From JBFLVN01 sp040758475 (GTDB taxonomy: Bacteria > JAGRBM01), in NCBI GenBank assembly GCA_040758475.1, contig JBFLVN010000208.1:1-6591 (forward strand): DNA of 6,591 nucleotides. Reading direction: 5' to 3'. Under the pieces are notes generated by a model, which saw only the letters and a program-made list of their open reading frames with translations, ran no database searches and was not told where the DNA came from. Position numbers and translations under genes: made by a program. Below are positions 1-6,337 of the stretch, piece after piece; the first letter of the stretch is position 1, and each line of letters opens with the position of its first letter.

Positions 1-10
1 GAGGGGCCGC

Positions 11-2686
11 GTGGATCATTCCCAGTACCAGGGGCAGGGATTTCTCCGGAGCGGAAAGCCCGTCCTCCTTCGCGCCGTCCGGCCCGGCGACAAGGGCCGT
101 CTTCTCGAAATGTTCGGGCGGCTCTCGCCCGAGTCCATCTACTTCCGCTTTTTCCAGGCCAGGAAATCCGTCAGCCACGAAGAACTTATGCGCCTGACGG
201 AACTCGATTTCCACAATTCGGCCGCCCTGGCGGTGATCGTGCCGGACAGCGTGGAACGGATCGCCGGGGTGGGGTGCTACGTGAGGACCGCCGGAGGGCA
301 AACCGCCGAAGTCGCGTTCCTGGTGGAGGACCAGTACCAGGGCCAGGGGATCGGTACGCTCCTTCTCGAGCACCTCGCGCGCATCGCGCGGCGGGAAGGC
401 ATTTCCGCCTTCGAAGCCGACGTGCTCGCTTACAACCAGAAAATGCTCGACGTTTTCACTCAGAGCGGTTTTTCCCTGGAGCGGTCCTTAAGCCGCGGCG
501 TTTACCGCGTATCCTTTCCCACCGCGGAGACCCACGAATCCCTTGCCGCCCAGTTGGCGCGGGAGCGGGCGGCGGCGGCCAAGAGCATCCGGCCCCTTCT
601 TGAACCCGCTTCCATCGCCGTCGTGGGCGCTTCGCGTCAGGCGGGCGCAGTGGGAAACGCGCTCCTCTCGAACCTCCTCGAAGGCGGTTTCAAGGGAAAG
701 ATTTATCCCGTCAATCCAAGCGCCAAGGAGATCGCGGGCCTTCCTTGTTATCCGGACGTGGCCGCGATCGGAGGGCCGGTGGACCTCGCCTTCATTGCAG
801 TACCGGCCGTCGCGGTGGAGGAAGCGTTGTGCAGTTGCGCGAAGGCGGAAGTAAAGGGCGTGATCATCCTTTCGGCGGGCTTTGCCGAAGCCGGCTCCGA
901 AGGGAAGGCGGCCCAGGGGCGGCTCGTGGATATCGCTCGGAGCGCCGGCATCCGTATAGTGGGGCCCAACTGCCTTGGAATCGTGAGCACGTCCGTCTTC
1001 CTGAACGCCACGTTTGCCGCCGGAATGCCCCCGGCGGGTGAGATCGCAATGATGTCCCAGAGCGGAGCTCTCGGGATCGCCATGCTCGACAAGTTAAAAG
1101 AGCTTGGCCTTGGGCTTTCGAGCTTTGTATCGGTGGGAAACAAAGCGGACGTTTCGGGGAACGATCTTCTTTGTTATTGGGGAGAAGACCCAAAAACGAA
1201 AGTCATCGTCCTGTATCTGGAGAGTTTTGGAAATCCCCGGCGCTTTGCGCGCCTGGCGCCCGAGATCGCCCGGGAGAAACCCGTGCTCGCCGTCAAATCG
1301 GGGCGAACGAAAGCGGGCGCCCGGGCCGCGGCGAGCCACTCGGCCGCGCTTGCGAGCCTGGACGTGGCGGCGGACGCCCTCTTTGAACAAGCGGGCGTCA
1401 TCCGCGCTGATACGCTCGAAGAGCTTTTTGAAATCGCATCCCTCCTCAGTACCCAAGGAGCGCCGCGGGGAAACCGGATCGGCGTGGTTACGAACGCGGG
1501 GGGACCGGCCATTCTTCTGGCCGATGCCTGCGAATCCTCCGGGCTCGAAATCCCGCAACTCTCCGAAAGCGTTCAGCAAAAACTCCGCGCGTTCCTTCCC
1601 GCGGCGGCAGCGGTGGCCAATCCCGTGGACATGATCGCCTCCGCCTCGCCCGAGCACTTCGAGAAAACCATCGAAGCCGTGGGAAGCGATCCTTCCGTGG
1701 ACGCGGTGGCGATCCTCTACGTGCCCCTTCGGGTCACACGCCCGGAGGAAATTCTTTCGGCGATGGCGCGGGGAGCGGGAGACGTTCCATGCGGAAAGCC
1801 CGTCGTTTGCGTTGTTGTCGGCAACGCGGGAGACCGGGAGAAAATCCATCAGGGCCCTCGGGGAAGACTTCCGGTCTTTGAATTTCCCGAAAGCGCCGCC
1901 CGGGCCCTTTCGGCGGCGGCCCGGTACGAACAGTGGCGAAAGCGCCCACGCGGAGATTGGGAAGAACTGGATGCCATTTCCGCAGCCGCGATCCGGAAGA
2001 TCGTGGACCGGGCCCGCTCAGGGAAAGATCGGGCCTGGCTTTCGCCCGATGATCTCGCCGCCGTGCTGGGGCTTGCGGGAATCGGTTTCGCCCCGTGCCG
2101 GACGGTTTCTGTGGAAGAAGCTGGAGAAGCGGCGAAGGATTTGGGTTTTCCCCTCGTGGCCAAGGCCATCGCCCCGGGCGTGATTCACAAGAGCGATGTG
2201 GGGGGCGTCGTACTCGGGATCGATTCGGCCCGGAAGGCGGCCAAGGCAGCGGAGCAGATTCGCGGGCGGATCGAAAAAGCAGGCGCCAGACTGGAGGCCA
2301 TTCTCCTTCAGCGGGAAGTAAAAGAAGGGCTCGAATTCTTCGCTGGGATCACGACGGACGCGACCTTCGGCCCCCTGGTGCTCTGCGGCGCCGGGGGTGT
2401 TTTGGTCGAACTTGTGGGGGACATGATTTTCCGGCTTCCTCCCGTGAGCGACACCGATGCTTCGGAGATGGTGAGGGCCCTCAAATCCGCGCGGCTTCTA
2501 AAGGGTTACCGCGGTGCCCCAGCAGGGGACCACGCCGCCCTCGAAAAAATCGTCCGGCGCCTCTCGGCCCTCGTCCTTGCCGTCCCGGAGATTCTCGAAG
2601 TGGATTTGAACCCCATCAAGGTTCTGCCGCCGGGGCAGGGGGCCATCGCCGTGGACGGTCGCATGCTCGTGGGTGGCCCTTCTTGA
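11..2686 (+). CDS. PatA-like fusion: N-terminal GNAT acetyltransferase plus ADP-forming acyl-CoA synthetase
   Basis: The 891-residue protein joins two enzymes. Residues about 10-170 form a GNAT acetyltransferase with acetyl-CoA loop Q110-x-x-G113-x-G115. Residues about 192-640 are the CoA-binding and ligase domains of an ADP-forming acyl-CoA synthetase (VGAS at 205-208, a conserved Glu at 404, and SHSAAL around H443 at the family's phospho-histidine position). Residues about 675-885 are an ATP-grasp domain containing HKSDVGGVV (H726). Proteins with this GNAT-first order are the type II Pat protein lysine acyltransferases, some of which inactivate AMP-forming acetyl-CoA synthetase. Both histidines are present, so acyl-CoA synthesis (acyl-CoA + ADP + Pi from acid + ATP + CoA) may be retained; that is inference. 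The GTG start has GAGGGG 4 bases upstream and lies just before the GNAT domain. An upstream in-frame start outside the window cannot be excluded. The protein is probably cytosolic, as no signal peptide is seen. Confidence 0.9.
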   Translation: MDHSQYQGQGFLRSGKPVLLRAVRPGDKGRLLEMFGRLSPESIYFRFFQARKSVSHEELMRLTELDFHNSAALAVIVPDSVERIAGVGCYVRTAGGQTAEVAFLVEDQYQGQGIGTLLLEHLARIARREGISAFEADVLAYNQKMLDVFTQSGFSLERSLSRGVYRVSFPTAETHESLAAQLARERAAAAKSIRPLLEPASIAVVGASRQAGAVGNALLSNLLEGGFKGKIYPVNPSAKEIAGLPCYPDVAAIGGPVDLAFIAVPAVAVEEALCSCAKAEVKGVIILSAGFAEAGSEGKAAQGRLVDIARSAGIRIVGPNCLGIVSTSVFLNATFAAGMPPAGEIAMMSQSGALGIAMLDKLKELGLGLSSFVSVGNKADVSGNDLLCYWGEDPKTKVIVLYLESFGNPRRFARLAPEIAREKPVLAVKSGRTKAGARAAASHSAALASLDVAADALFEQAGVIRADTLEELFEIASLLSTQGAPRGNRIGVVTNAGGPAILLADACESSGLEIPQLSESVQQKLRAFLPAAAAVANPVDMIASASPEHFEKTIEAVGSDPSVDAVAILYVPLRVTRPEEILSAMARGAGDVPCGKPVVCVVVGNAGDREKIHQGPRGRLPVFEFPESAARALSAAARYEQWRKRPRGDWEELDAISAAAIRKIVDRARSGKDRAWLSPDDLAAVLGLAGIGFAPCRTVSVEEAGEAAKDLGFPLVAKAIAPGVIHKSDVGGVVLGIDSARKAAKAAEQIRGRIEKAGARLEAILLQREVKEGLEFFAGITTDATFGPLVLCGAGGVLVELVGDMIFRLPPVSDTDASEMVRALKSARLLKGYRGAPAGDHAALEKIVRRLSALVLAVPEILEVDLNPIKVLPPGQGAIAVDGRMLVGGPS

Positions 2687-2693
2687 TGCCCTG

Positions 2694-2722
2694 TTGTTCT
2701 GGAAAATCCGCATCTTTATAGT
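2694..2722 (+). promoter_or_regulatory. Candidate sigma-70 promoter for the molybdopterin-fold/terC pair
   Basis: TTGTTC at 2694-2699 and TATAGT at 2717-2722 are separated by exactly 17 bases. The -10 box matches the consensus at five of six positions; the -35 matches only in its TTG. Transcription would begin near 2729, giving a leader of about 20 bases before the GTG at 2749. It lies in the 62-base gap after the acyltransferase fusion, which has no obvious terminator, so read-through from upstream is also possible. This is prediction only. Confidence 0.45.
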
Positions 2723-2748
2723 AGCGCCCGCTTTCAGGGGGACACTCC

Positions 2749-3228
2749 GTGCAAAAGCTCTTGTTTCAAGGCGAAGTGGAAAAGCCCGCCGAATTTTCGG
2801 CGGAGGATCTGGCGAAACTCGCCGGGCAAGTACCCGACGTGAGTGAATTGGTTCCGGGCCGAGAGGGGACAGGTATCCGGTTTTCTTTTCTCCTGGAATG
2901 GGTGAAGCCCAAAAAAACCGCGACCCACGTGACCCTCGCCTCCTCCGATGGGGATTTTTCGGCCAATATCCCGCTTGAAGCCGTCCGGGAAGCGGTTGTG
3001 GTTTACGGCCTATCGGGCGGGCCGCTTTCGGAGAAAAAAGGCGGGCCGTTCCGGTTCTACATCCCGAACGCCGCCGAATGCGGCGTCCCCGGCGTGGACA
3101 ATTGCGCGAACGTGAAATTCCTGGAGACGGTACGTCTCACCGCTGGTGCCGAGAAGGACACCCGGCCTCCTTCCAAGCGCGAGCACGAGGAACTCCACAA
3201 AAAATCCGGCCACGAACATTCGAAGTAG
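2749..3228 (+). CDS. Small molybdopterin-dependent-oxidoreductase-fold protein (sulfite oxidase-like domain)
   Basis: The 159-residue protein resembles the SUOX-type molybdopterin-binding domain. It has an N-terminal strand leading to G8-x-V10-x-x-P13, then FSAEDLAKL (16-24). Next comes THVTLASSDGDFSANIPL (59-76), then a GGPLSEKKGGPFRFYIPN block (90-107), and finally NVKFLETVRL (121-130). True sulfite oxidases have a Mo-ligating cysteine between the dL element and the dG element. Here that region (about 25-58) has no cysteine; the only ones are C111 and C119 in a CGVPGVDNC segment. Cofactor binding is therefore doubtful, and the protein may be a structural or regulatory relative. The last 30 residues are charged and His-rich (H146, H150, H155, H157). 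There is no signal peptide or Tat motif, so a cytosolic location is likely. The GTG start is set by AGGGGGA (2736-2742), 6 bases upstream. terC follows 14 bases on. The fold assignment rests on motif recall and the function is unknown. Confidence 0.65.
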   Translation: MQKLLFQGEVEKPAEFSAEDLAKLAGQVPDVSELVPGREGTGIRFSFLLEWVKPKKTATHVTLASSDGDFSANIPLEAVREAVVVYGLSGGPLSEKKGGPFRFYIPNAAECGVPGVDNCANVKFLETVRLTAGAEKDTRPPSKREHEELHKKSGHEHSK

Positions 3229-3230
3229 AT

Positions 3231-3236
3231 AAAGGG
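3231..3236 (+). promoter_or_regulatory. Ribosome binding site that fixes the terC start
   Basis: AAAGGG sits 6 bases before the ATG at 3243. The same reading frame stays open upstream to 3078 through the preceding gene, but translation from there would lack a comparable site and would add 55 residues unrelated to TerC proteins. The 3243 start is therefore preferred. Confidence 0.7.
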
Positions 3237-3242
3237 AATGAA

Positions 3243-4001
3243 ATGACTGAATTACTTGCCGATTCTCAAACCTGGATCAGCCTGGCGACGTTGACGGCTC
3301 TTGAAGTTGTTTTAGGCATCGATAATATCGTTTTCATTTCGATCCTGGCGGGGAAGCTTCCCGCCGCCCAGCAACCCAAGGCGAGACGCCTGGGGCTCAT
3401 GCTCGCTTTGGGCATGCGGCTCCTTCTCCTGCTCGCTATTTCCTGGGTCATGGGCCTCACGGCGGAACTCTTCGCCGTTTTGGGGCACGGCTTTTCGGGC
3501 CGCGACATGATTCTCCTGGTCGGTGGTCTCTTCCTCATCGGCAAGAGCACGATGGAGATTTACGAAAAGCTCGAAGTCGAGCACCACGAGCGGGAAACGC
3601 CCAAAGGCGGGTCGGCTTTCGCGGCGATCCTCGTCCAGATCGCCCTTTTGGACATCGTTTTTTCCCTGGATTCGGTCATCACCGCCGTCGGCATGGCCCA
3701 GCACATTCCCGTCATGATGGCGGCCATGATCCTGGCCGTTGGCGCCATGCTCCTTTTCTCGGACGCGGTAAGTGAATTCGTCAATCGTCACCCCAGCATG
3801 AAAGTGCTCGCCCTTTCGTTCCTCCTTCTCATCGGCGTGATGCTGCTCGCGGAGGGCTTCGGCCAGCACGTTAACAAGGGCTATATCTATTTCGCCATGG
3901 CCTTCTCGCTTGCCGTCGAACTCCTCAACATGCGGATGCGCCGGAAGGTGCAAAAGCCCCTGACGCTCCATTCGCGGTTCGAGGAAGAAATGGCCAGGTA
4001 G
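3243..4001 (+). CDS. TerC-family integral membrane protein
   Basis: This 252-residue protein belongs to the TerC family of polytopic membrane proteins (relatives include E. coli YgdQ and Alx). The family is linked to tellurite resistance and, in several members, to manganese or other metal-ion export; the substrate here is not determinable. Two family signatures are visible: E21-V-V-L-G-I-D27-N28 in the first helix, and L-L-D137-I-V-F-S-L-D143-S in the central helix. These supply the buried acidic residues thought to bind cation. About seven hydrophobic segments occur near 11-37, 50-72, 87-102, 125-150, 155-173, 188-206 and 213-232. A charged cytoplasmic-type loop lies around 103-124, and the tail at 232-252 is basic then acidic. 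The length is normal for the short, CBS-less TerC subgroup. It is preceded at 14 bases by the molybdopterin-fold gene and probably shares its transcript. I see no yybP-ykoY-like leader. Confidence 0.92.
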   Translation: MTELLADSQTWISLATLTALEVVLGIDNIVFISILAGKLPAAQQPKARRLGLMLALGMRLLLLLAISWVMGLTAELFAVLGHGFSGRDMILLVGGLFLIGKSTMEIYEKLEVEHHERETPKGGSAFAAILVQIALLDIVFSLDSVITAVGMAQHIPVMMAAMILAVGAMLLFSDAVSEFVNRHPSMKVLALSFLLLIGVMLLAEGFGQHVNKGYIYFAMAFSLAVELLNMRMRRKVQKPLTLHSRFEEEMAR

Positions 4002-4037
4002 TGGCCCCCAAAGGCCGCAAAAAGCCCCCCGCAGGCG

Positions 4038-4065
4038 TTGACTAACGGGTGCGCCTCTAAATACT
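4038..4065 (+). promoter_or_regulatory. Candidate promoter for tRNA-Asn
   Basis: TTGACT (4038-4043) is a near-consensus -35 box. With a 16-base spacer the -10 would be AATACT (4060-4065, four of six matches). A GC-rich discriminator follows (from about 4070), as is common for stable-RNA promoters. It begins 37 bases after the terC stop and points towards the tRNA. A terminator-like hairpin lies between it and the tRNA, so its product is uncertain. Confidence 0.5.
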
Positions 4066-4078
4066 CTCTGCGCCCTGC

Positions 4079-4107
4079 CCGGCCCCGCCAGGGGCCGGCG
4101 CTTTTTT
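4079..4107 (+). terminator. Terminator-like GC hairpin with T tract immediately upstream of tRNA-Asn
   Basis: CCGGCCCC (4079-4086) pairs perfectly with GGGGCCGG (4091-4098) around a four-base loop, GCCA. A six-T run at 4102-4107 follows after three bases (CGC). It could end the molybdopterin-fold/terC transcript, whose stop codon is 78 bases upstream. The gap between stem and T run makes it weaker than ideal, which would allow partial read-through into the tRNA. It ends only two bases before the tRNA 5' end. Confidence 0.6.
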
Positions 4108-4109
4108 GT

Positions 4110-4185
4110 TCCCCGGTAGCGCAGCCGGTAGAGCAGGCGGCTGTTAACCGCCATGTCGGGGGTTCGAGTCCCTCCCGGGGAGCCA
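4110..4185 (+). tRNA. tRNA-Asn (anticodon GTT), CCA encoded
   Basis: A complete cloverleaf is visible. The acceptor stem TCCCCGG (4110-4116) pairs with CCGGGGA (4175-4181), followed by discriminator G4182 and an encoded CCA (4183-4185). The D arm is GCGC/GAGC (4119-4122 with 4131-4134), with one G-A mismatch. The anticodon stem GGCGG/CCGCC (4136-4140 with 4148-4152) encloses the loop CTGTTAA, so the anticodon is GTT at 4143-4145, reading AAC and AAU. The variable loop has five bases. The T arm (4158-4174) carries the loop TTCGAGT and one G-T pair. No intron or tRNA-adjacent attachment duplication is seen. It stands alone between two convergent protein-coding blocks. Confidence 0.97.
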
Positions 4186-4196
4186 TGAAAACAAGG

Positions 4197-4236
4197 CGGC
4201 CGCCAGAGAATCTCTCTGGCGGCCGTTTCTTTTTTC
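4197..4236 (+). terminator. Strong intrinsic terminator after tRNA-Asn, possibly bidirectional
   Basis: CGGCCGCCAGAGA (4197-4209) and TCTCTGGCGGCCG (4213-4225) form a perfect 13-bp stem with a three-base loop, or 12 bp with a five-base loop. The run TTTCTTTTTT (4226-4235) follows. It starts 11 bases after the tRNA CCA. On the opposite strand the hairpin is followed by CCTTGTTTT, a weaker T-rich stretch. The same element may therefore also end the minus-strand operon whose last stop codon is at 4252. Confidence 0.9.
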
Positions 4237-4251
4237 CGGGCTAGCGTGCGC

Positions 4252-5490
4252 CTAGGCCCTGCGTTGTTGGAAGGCCTTGAGGCCTTTGGCAAGGAAGTTG
4301 CGCGCGGTGGCTTCGAGGACGCTCATCTTGGGGTCCGGGGCCTTTCCTTTGGCCATGCGGATGAGTTGCTCGCCGTACCAGGTGGCTTCGACGAGGCCGA
4401 TCTTGTCGAGCAGCGGGATTCCGGTTGTGCGTTTGAGCATGGGATCGGGGAAAGGGACGCCAGCCAGCACTTTGCGGGGGATGTCGGGATCGGCGCACAG
4501 GGAGCGGGCCAGGCCCACGACGTCCACGGCGCCCGATTCCACCGCGCGGGCCATCCCCTCGGCGCTTCGGAATCCGCCCGTAACGGCCAGCGGGGTTTTT
4601 ATCCGTTTCCTCGCCTTTTCAGCGAAGCCCAGAAAATACGCTTCGCGCTCCCGCGTGCTTTTCTTGGAAGTGAACATTTCGGGGCTCTCGTAGCTTCCAC
4701 CCGAAATTTCGATGAGGTCGATTCCCGCTTCGGCCAGGGCCTGAACGGCGTCCAGGGATTCTTCGTCCGAAAAGCCGCCCCGCATGAAATCGGCCGAGTT
4801 GATCTTGATGGAAACGGGATAATTTTTCCCGACCTCCGCCCGCATGGCCTTGTAGACATCCAATGCGAACTTCCGGCGTTTTTCGGGCGTGCCGCCCCAT
4901 TCGTCGGCGCGGTGGTTGTGGCGCGGGGAGAGAAATTGGCTCACGAGGTATCCGTGAGCTCCGTGGATTTGAACGCCCGTAAACCCGGCCTTTTTGGCGA
5001 TGCCCGCCGTACGAGCGAAGCGGGCGATGATCTCTTCGATCTCCTCCGGCCGCAGCTCCCGGGGGACGCCGAAGGCCTGTTTCATCCCCGCTCCTTCCAG
5101 GGGGATGGCCGAAGGGGCCACGGCCTCTTGGTGGCGGGAGAGGCCGCGTGGGGCTTGTTTGCCCGGGTGGTTGATCTGCATCCAGAGATGATTGCTGTTG
5201 CACGTTCCCGCGGCGGCCCATGTCCGAAGTTCAGAAAGGTGGCGTTCATCTTCCACGGCCACGTTGCCTGGTTCTCCCAAGGCGCGGCGGTCGACCATCA
5301 CGTTTCCGGTGACGAGCGTACCCGTCCCTCCCAGGGCGAAGGTGCGGTAGAGACGGGTGTGGAGTGAGTTGGGAGCGCGGCTCTCGTCGGCCAGCGTCTC
5401 GCTCATGGCGGATTTTAGAATCCGGTTGGGGAGCTTCGCCCCGCAGGGTAGATCGAGGGGGCGGCCCAGGATTTCACCGGGTGTTTTCAT
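4252..5490 (-). CDS. Old Yellow Enzyme-family NADH:flavin oxidoreductase (FMN ene-reductase type)
   Basis: The 412-residue protein is a single FMN-binding TIM barrel. Members of this family use NAD(P)H to reduce activated C=C bonds of enones, enals and related compounds. Visible elements, in order, are GRPLDLPCGAKLPNRILKSAM (9-29), NHLWMQINHPGKQAP (100-114; Q105 for FMN), GVQIHGAHGYLVSQFLSP (172-189; H176 and H179 are the substrate-binding pair, Y181 nearby), S227-I-K-I-N231, E261-I-S-G-G265, and the phosphate-binding strands TGGF (304-307) and GLARSL (326-331). There is no C-terminal Cys cluster or second flavin domain. This excludes the 2,4-dienoyl-CoA reductase type with Fe-S. The ATG at 5490 is chosen because GGAGG lies 6 bases upstream and the barrel begins there; an in-frame extension to 5595 only overlaps the upstream gene. 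The start overlaps the SDR stop as ATGA. Substrate unknown. Confidence 0.92.
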   Translation of the reverse strand: MKTPGEILGRPLDLPCGAKLPNRILKSAMSETLADESRAPNSLHTRLYRTFALGGTGTLVTGNVMVDRRALGEPGNVAVEDERHLSELRTWAAAGTCNSNHLWMQINHPGKQAPRGLSRHQEAVAPSAIPLEGAGMKQAFGVPRELRPEEIEEIIARFARTAGIAKKAGFTGVQIHGAHGYLVSQFLSPRHNHRADEWGGTPEKRRKFALDVYKAMRAEVGKNYPVSIKINSADFMRGGFSDEESLDAVQALAEAGIDLIEISGGSYESPEMFTSKKSTREREAYFLGFAEKARKRIKTPLAVTGGFRSAEGMARAVESGAVDVVGLARSLCADPDIPRKVLAGVPFPDPMLKRTTGIPLLDKIGLVEATWYGEQLIRMAKGKAPDPKMSVLEATARNFLAKGLKAFQQRRA

Positions 5491-5501
5491 TTCCGGCCTC
5501 C
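5487..5501 (-). promoter_or_regulatory. ATGA stop/start overlap with Shine-Dalgarno inside the SDR 3' end
   Basis: On the minus strand, GGAGG (5501-5497) lies six bases before ATG (5490-5488), and the SDR stop TGA occupies 5489-5487. The ribosome binding site for the ene-reductase is therefore embedded in the last codons of the SDR gene. This is a typical arrangement for translational coupling and balanced expression of the two enzymes. Confidence 0.8.
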
Positions 5502-6332
5502 TGGCTCCGTTACGCCGATGTTCTTTGCGATCGACTTCCAGAGGAGCCGGTTGAACTGGTAGCCGAGTTCGGGTGAGAGCCGCTTGAGACCCCACAGGGC
5601 GTGGGTCGTAGGGGTGATGAGGATGTGGCCCTTGTTTTTCAAGATGCCGCGAACGATCTCGCGAGCGGTCTTCTCCGATGAATAGGCGGTGCTCATCAGG
5701 AAACTTTCGGAGAGCCCCGCCTTCGAATCTTTGTTTCCGAATTCACTGTGTTCGTTGAGATTGGTTTTCACGGGACCGGGGCAGACGACGGAGACCTGGA
5801 TGCCGTGGGGTTCGAGTTCCACGCGGAGGGCTTCGGAAAAGCCCACCATGGCGAACTTGGTGAGGGAATAGGCGGCAAGACCCGGCGTGCCCATGAGTCC
5901 GGCGACGGACGCCGTTGTGACGATGTGTCCCTTCTTTCGCCCGATCATGTGTGGGAGGAGCGCGTGCGTGAGGCGCACGGGTCCCCACAGGTTGATTCCG
6001 ATGATTTTCTCCCAGTTGGCCAGGGTCATCTGGCGCGCTTCGCCCAGGTACATGATCCCCGCGTTGTTTAAGAGCACGTCCACGTGCCCCATCTTGGCGA
6101 TGGCCGTTTTAGCGAGGCGGGTGACGTCGGCTTTCTTGGAAATATCCCCGGCGACGCAAAGGCTCTTGCGGCTCAGAGACTTTATCTCTTCATCGACTTG
6201 TTTGAGCCCGGCTTTGTCGATGTCGGCCAGTACGACATCGCAACCGTGACGGGCGAGTTCCAGGGCTGTCGCACGTCCGATCCCGGAAGCTGCTCCCGTG
6301 ACCAAAGCTACTTTGTTGCGCAGGTCCTTCAT
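5487..6332 (-). CDS. Short-chain dehydrogenase/reductase (classical SDR, NAD(P)-dependent)
   Basis: The 281-residue Rossmann-fold oxidoreductase has the full classical SDR set. This comprises the dinucleotide loop T12-G-x3-G17-I-G19, D37 at the end of the second strand (typical of NAD preference), D63 near the adenine, N89-N-A-G92, N114, S142, and Y155-x3-K159. The N114, S142, Y155 and K159 tetrad implies an active dehydrogenase or carbonyl reductase. A PGPVKT substrate-loop motif lies at 185-190. The C-terminal extension (about 220-281) is longer than in minimal SDRs and has a hydrophobic Trp-containing helix. The ATG at 6332 is preferred over an in-frame ATG at 6371, because GGAGG sits 5 bases before 6332 and nothing similar precedes 6371. 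Its TGA overlaps the start of the downstream OYE gene by four bases, so the two are probably co-translated. The substrate could be a ketone, hydroxyacyl compound or sterol-like alcohol; the sequence does not decide. Confidence 0.93.
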   Translation of the reverse strand: MKDLRNKVALVTGAASGIGRATALELARHGCDVVLADIDKAGLKQVDEEIKSLSRKSLCVAGDISKKADVTRLAKTAIAKMGHVDVLLNNAGIMYLGEARQMTLANWEKIIGINLWGPVRLTHALLPHMIGRKKGHIVTTASVAGLMGTPGLAAYSLTKFAMVGFSEALRVELEPHGIQVSVVCPGPVKTNLNEHSEFGNKDSKAGLSESFLMSTAYSSEKTAREIVRGILKNKGHILITPTTHALWGLKRLSPELGYQFNRLLWKSIAKNIGVTEPGGRK

Positions 6333-6337
6333 GATGT

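Noticed and set aside
1094..1849. A 251-codon open frame on the minus strand inside the acyltransferase fusion
   Set aside because: The translation is Arg/Gly/His-rich without motifs and is fully covered by conserved synthetase sequence on the other strand.
2687..2748. A manganese (yybP-ykoY) riboswitch ahead of the terC operon
   Set aside because: The gap is only 62 bases, with a leader of about 20 bases after the candidate promoter. That is too short, and the paired elements of that riboswitch are not visible.
3078..3242. A 55-residue N-terminal extension of TerC
   Set aside because: It lies within the preceding gene in another frame and is Arg-rich and unrelated to TerC proteins. AAAGGG before the ATG at 3243 explains the start.
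4110..4251. A tRNA-associated integration site
   Set aside because: There is no direct repeat of the tRNA 3' end downstream within the window, and no integrase or mobile gene nearby.
3312..4292. A 326-codon open frame on the minus strand spanning terC and the tRNA gene
   Set aside because: It runs through a tRNA gene, two terminators and a conserved membrane-protein gene. It is a shadow frame.
4246..5367. A 373-codon open frame on the plus strand opposite the ene-reductase gene
   Set aside because: It is antisense to a gene with full family motifs. Its translation is rich in Gly, Arg, His and Phe with no recognisable domain, as expected for a shadow frame in GC-rich DNA.
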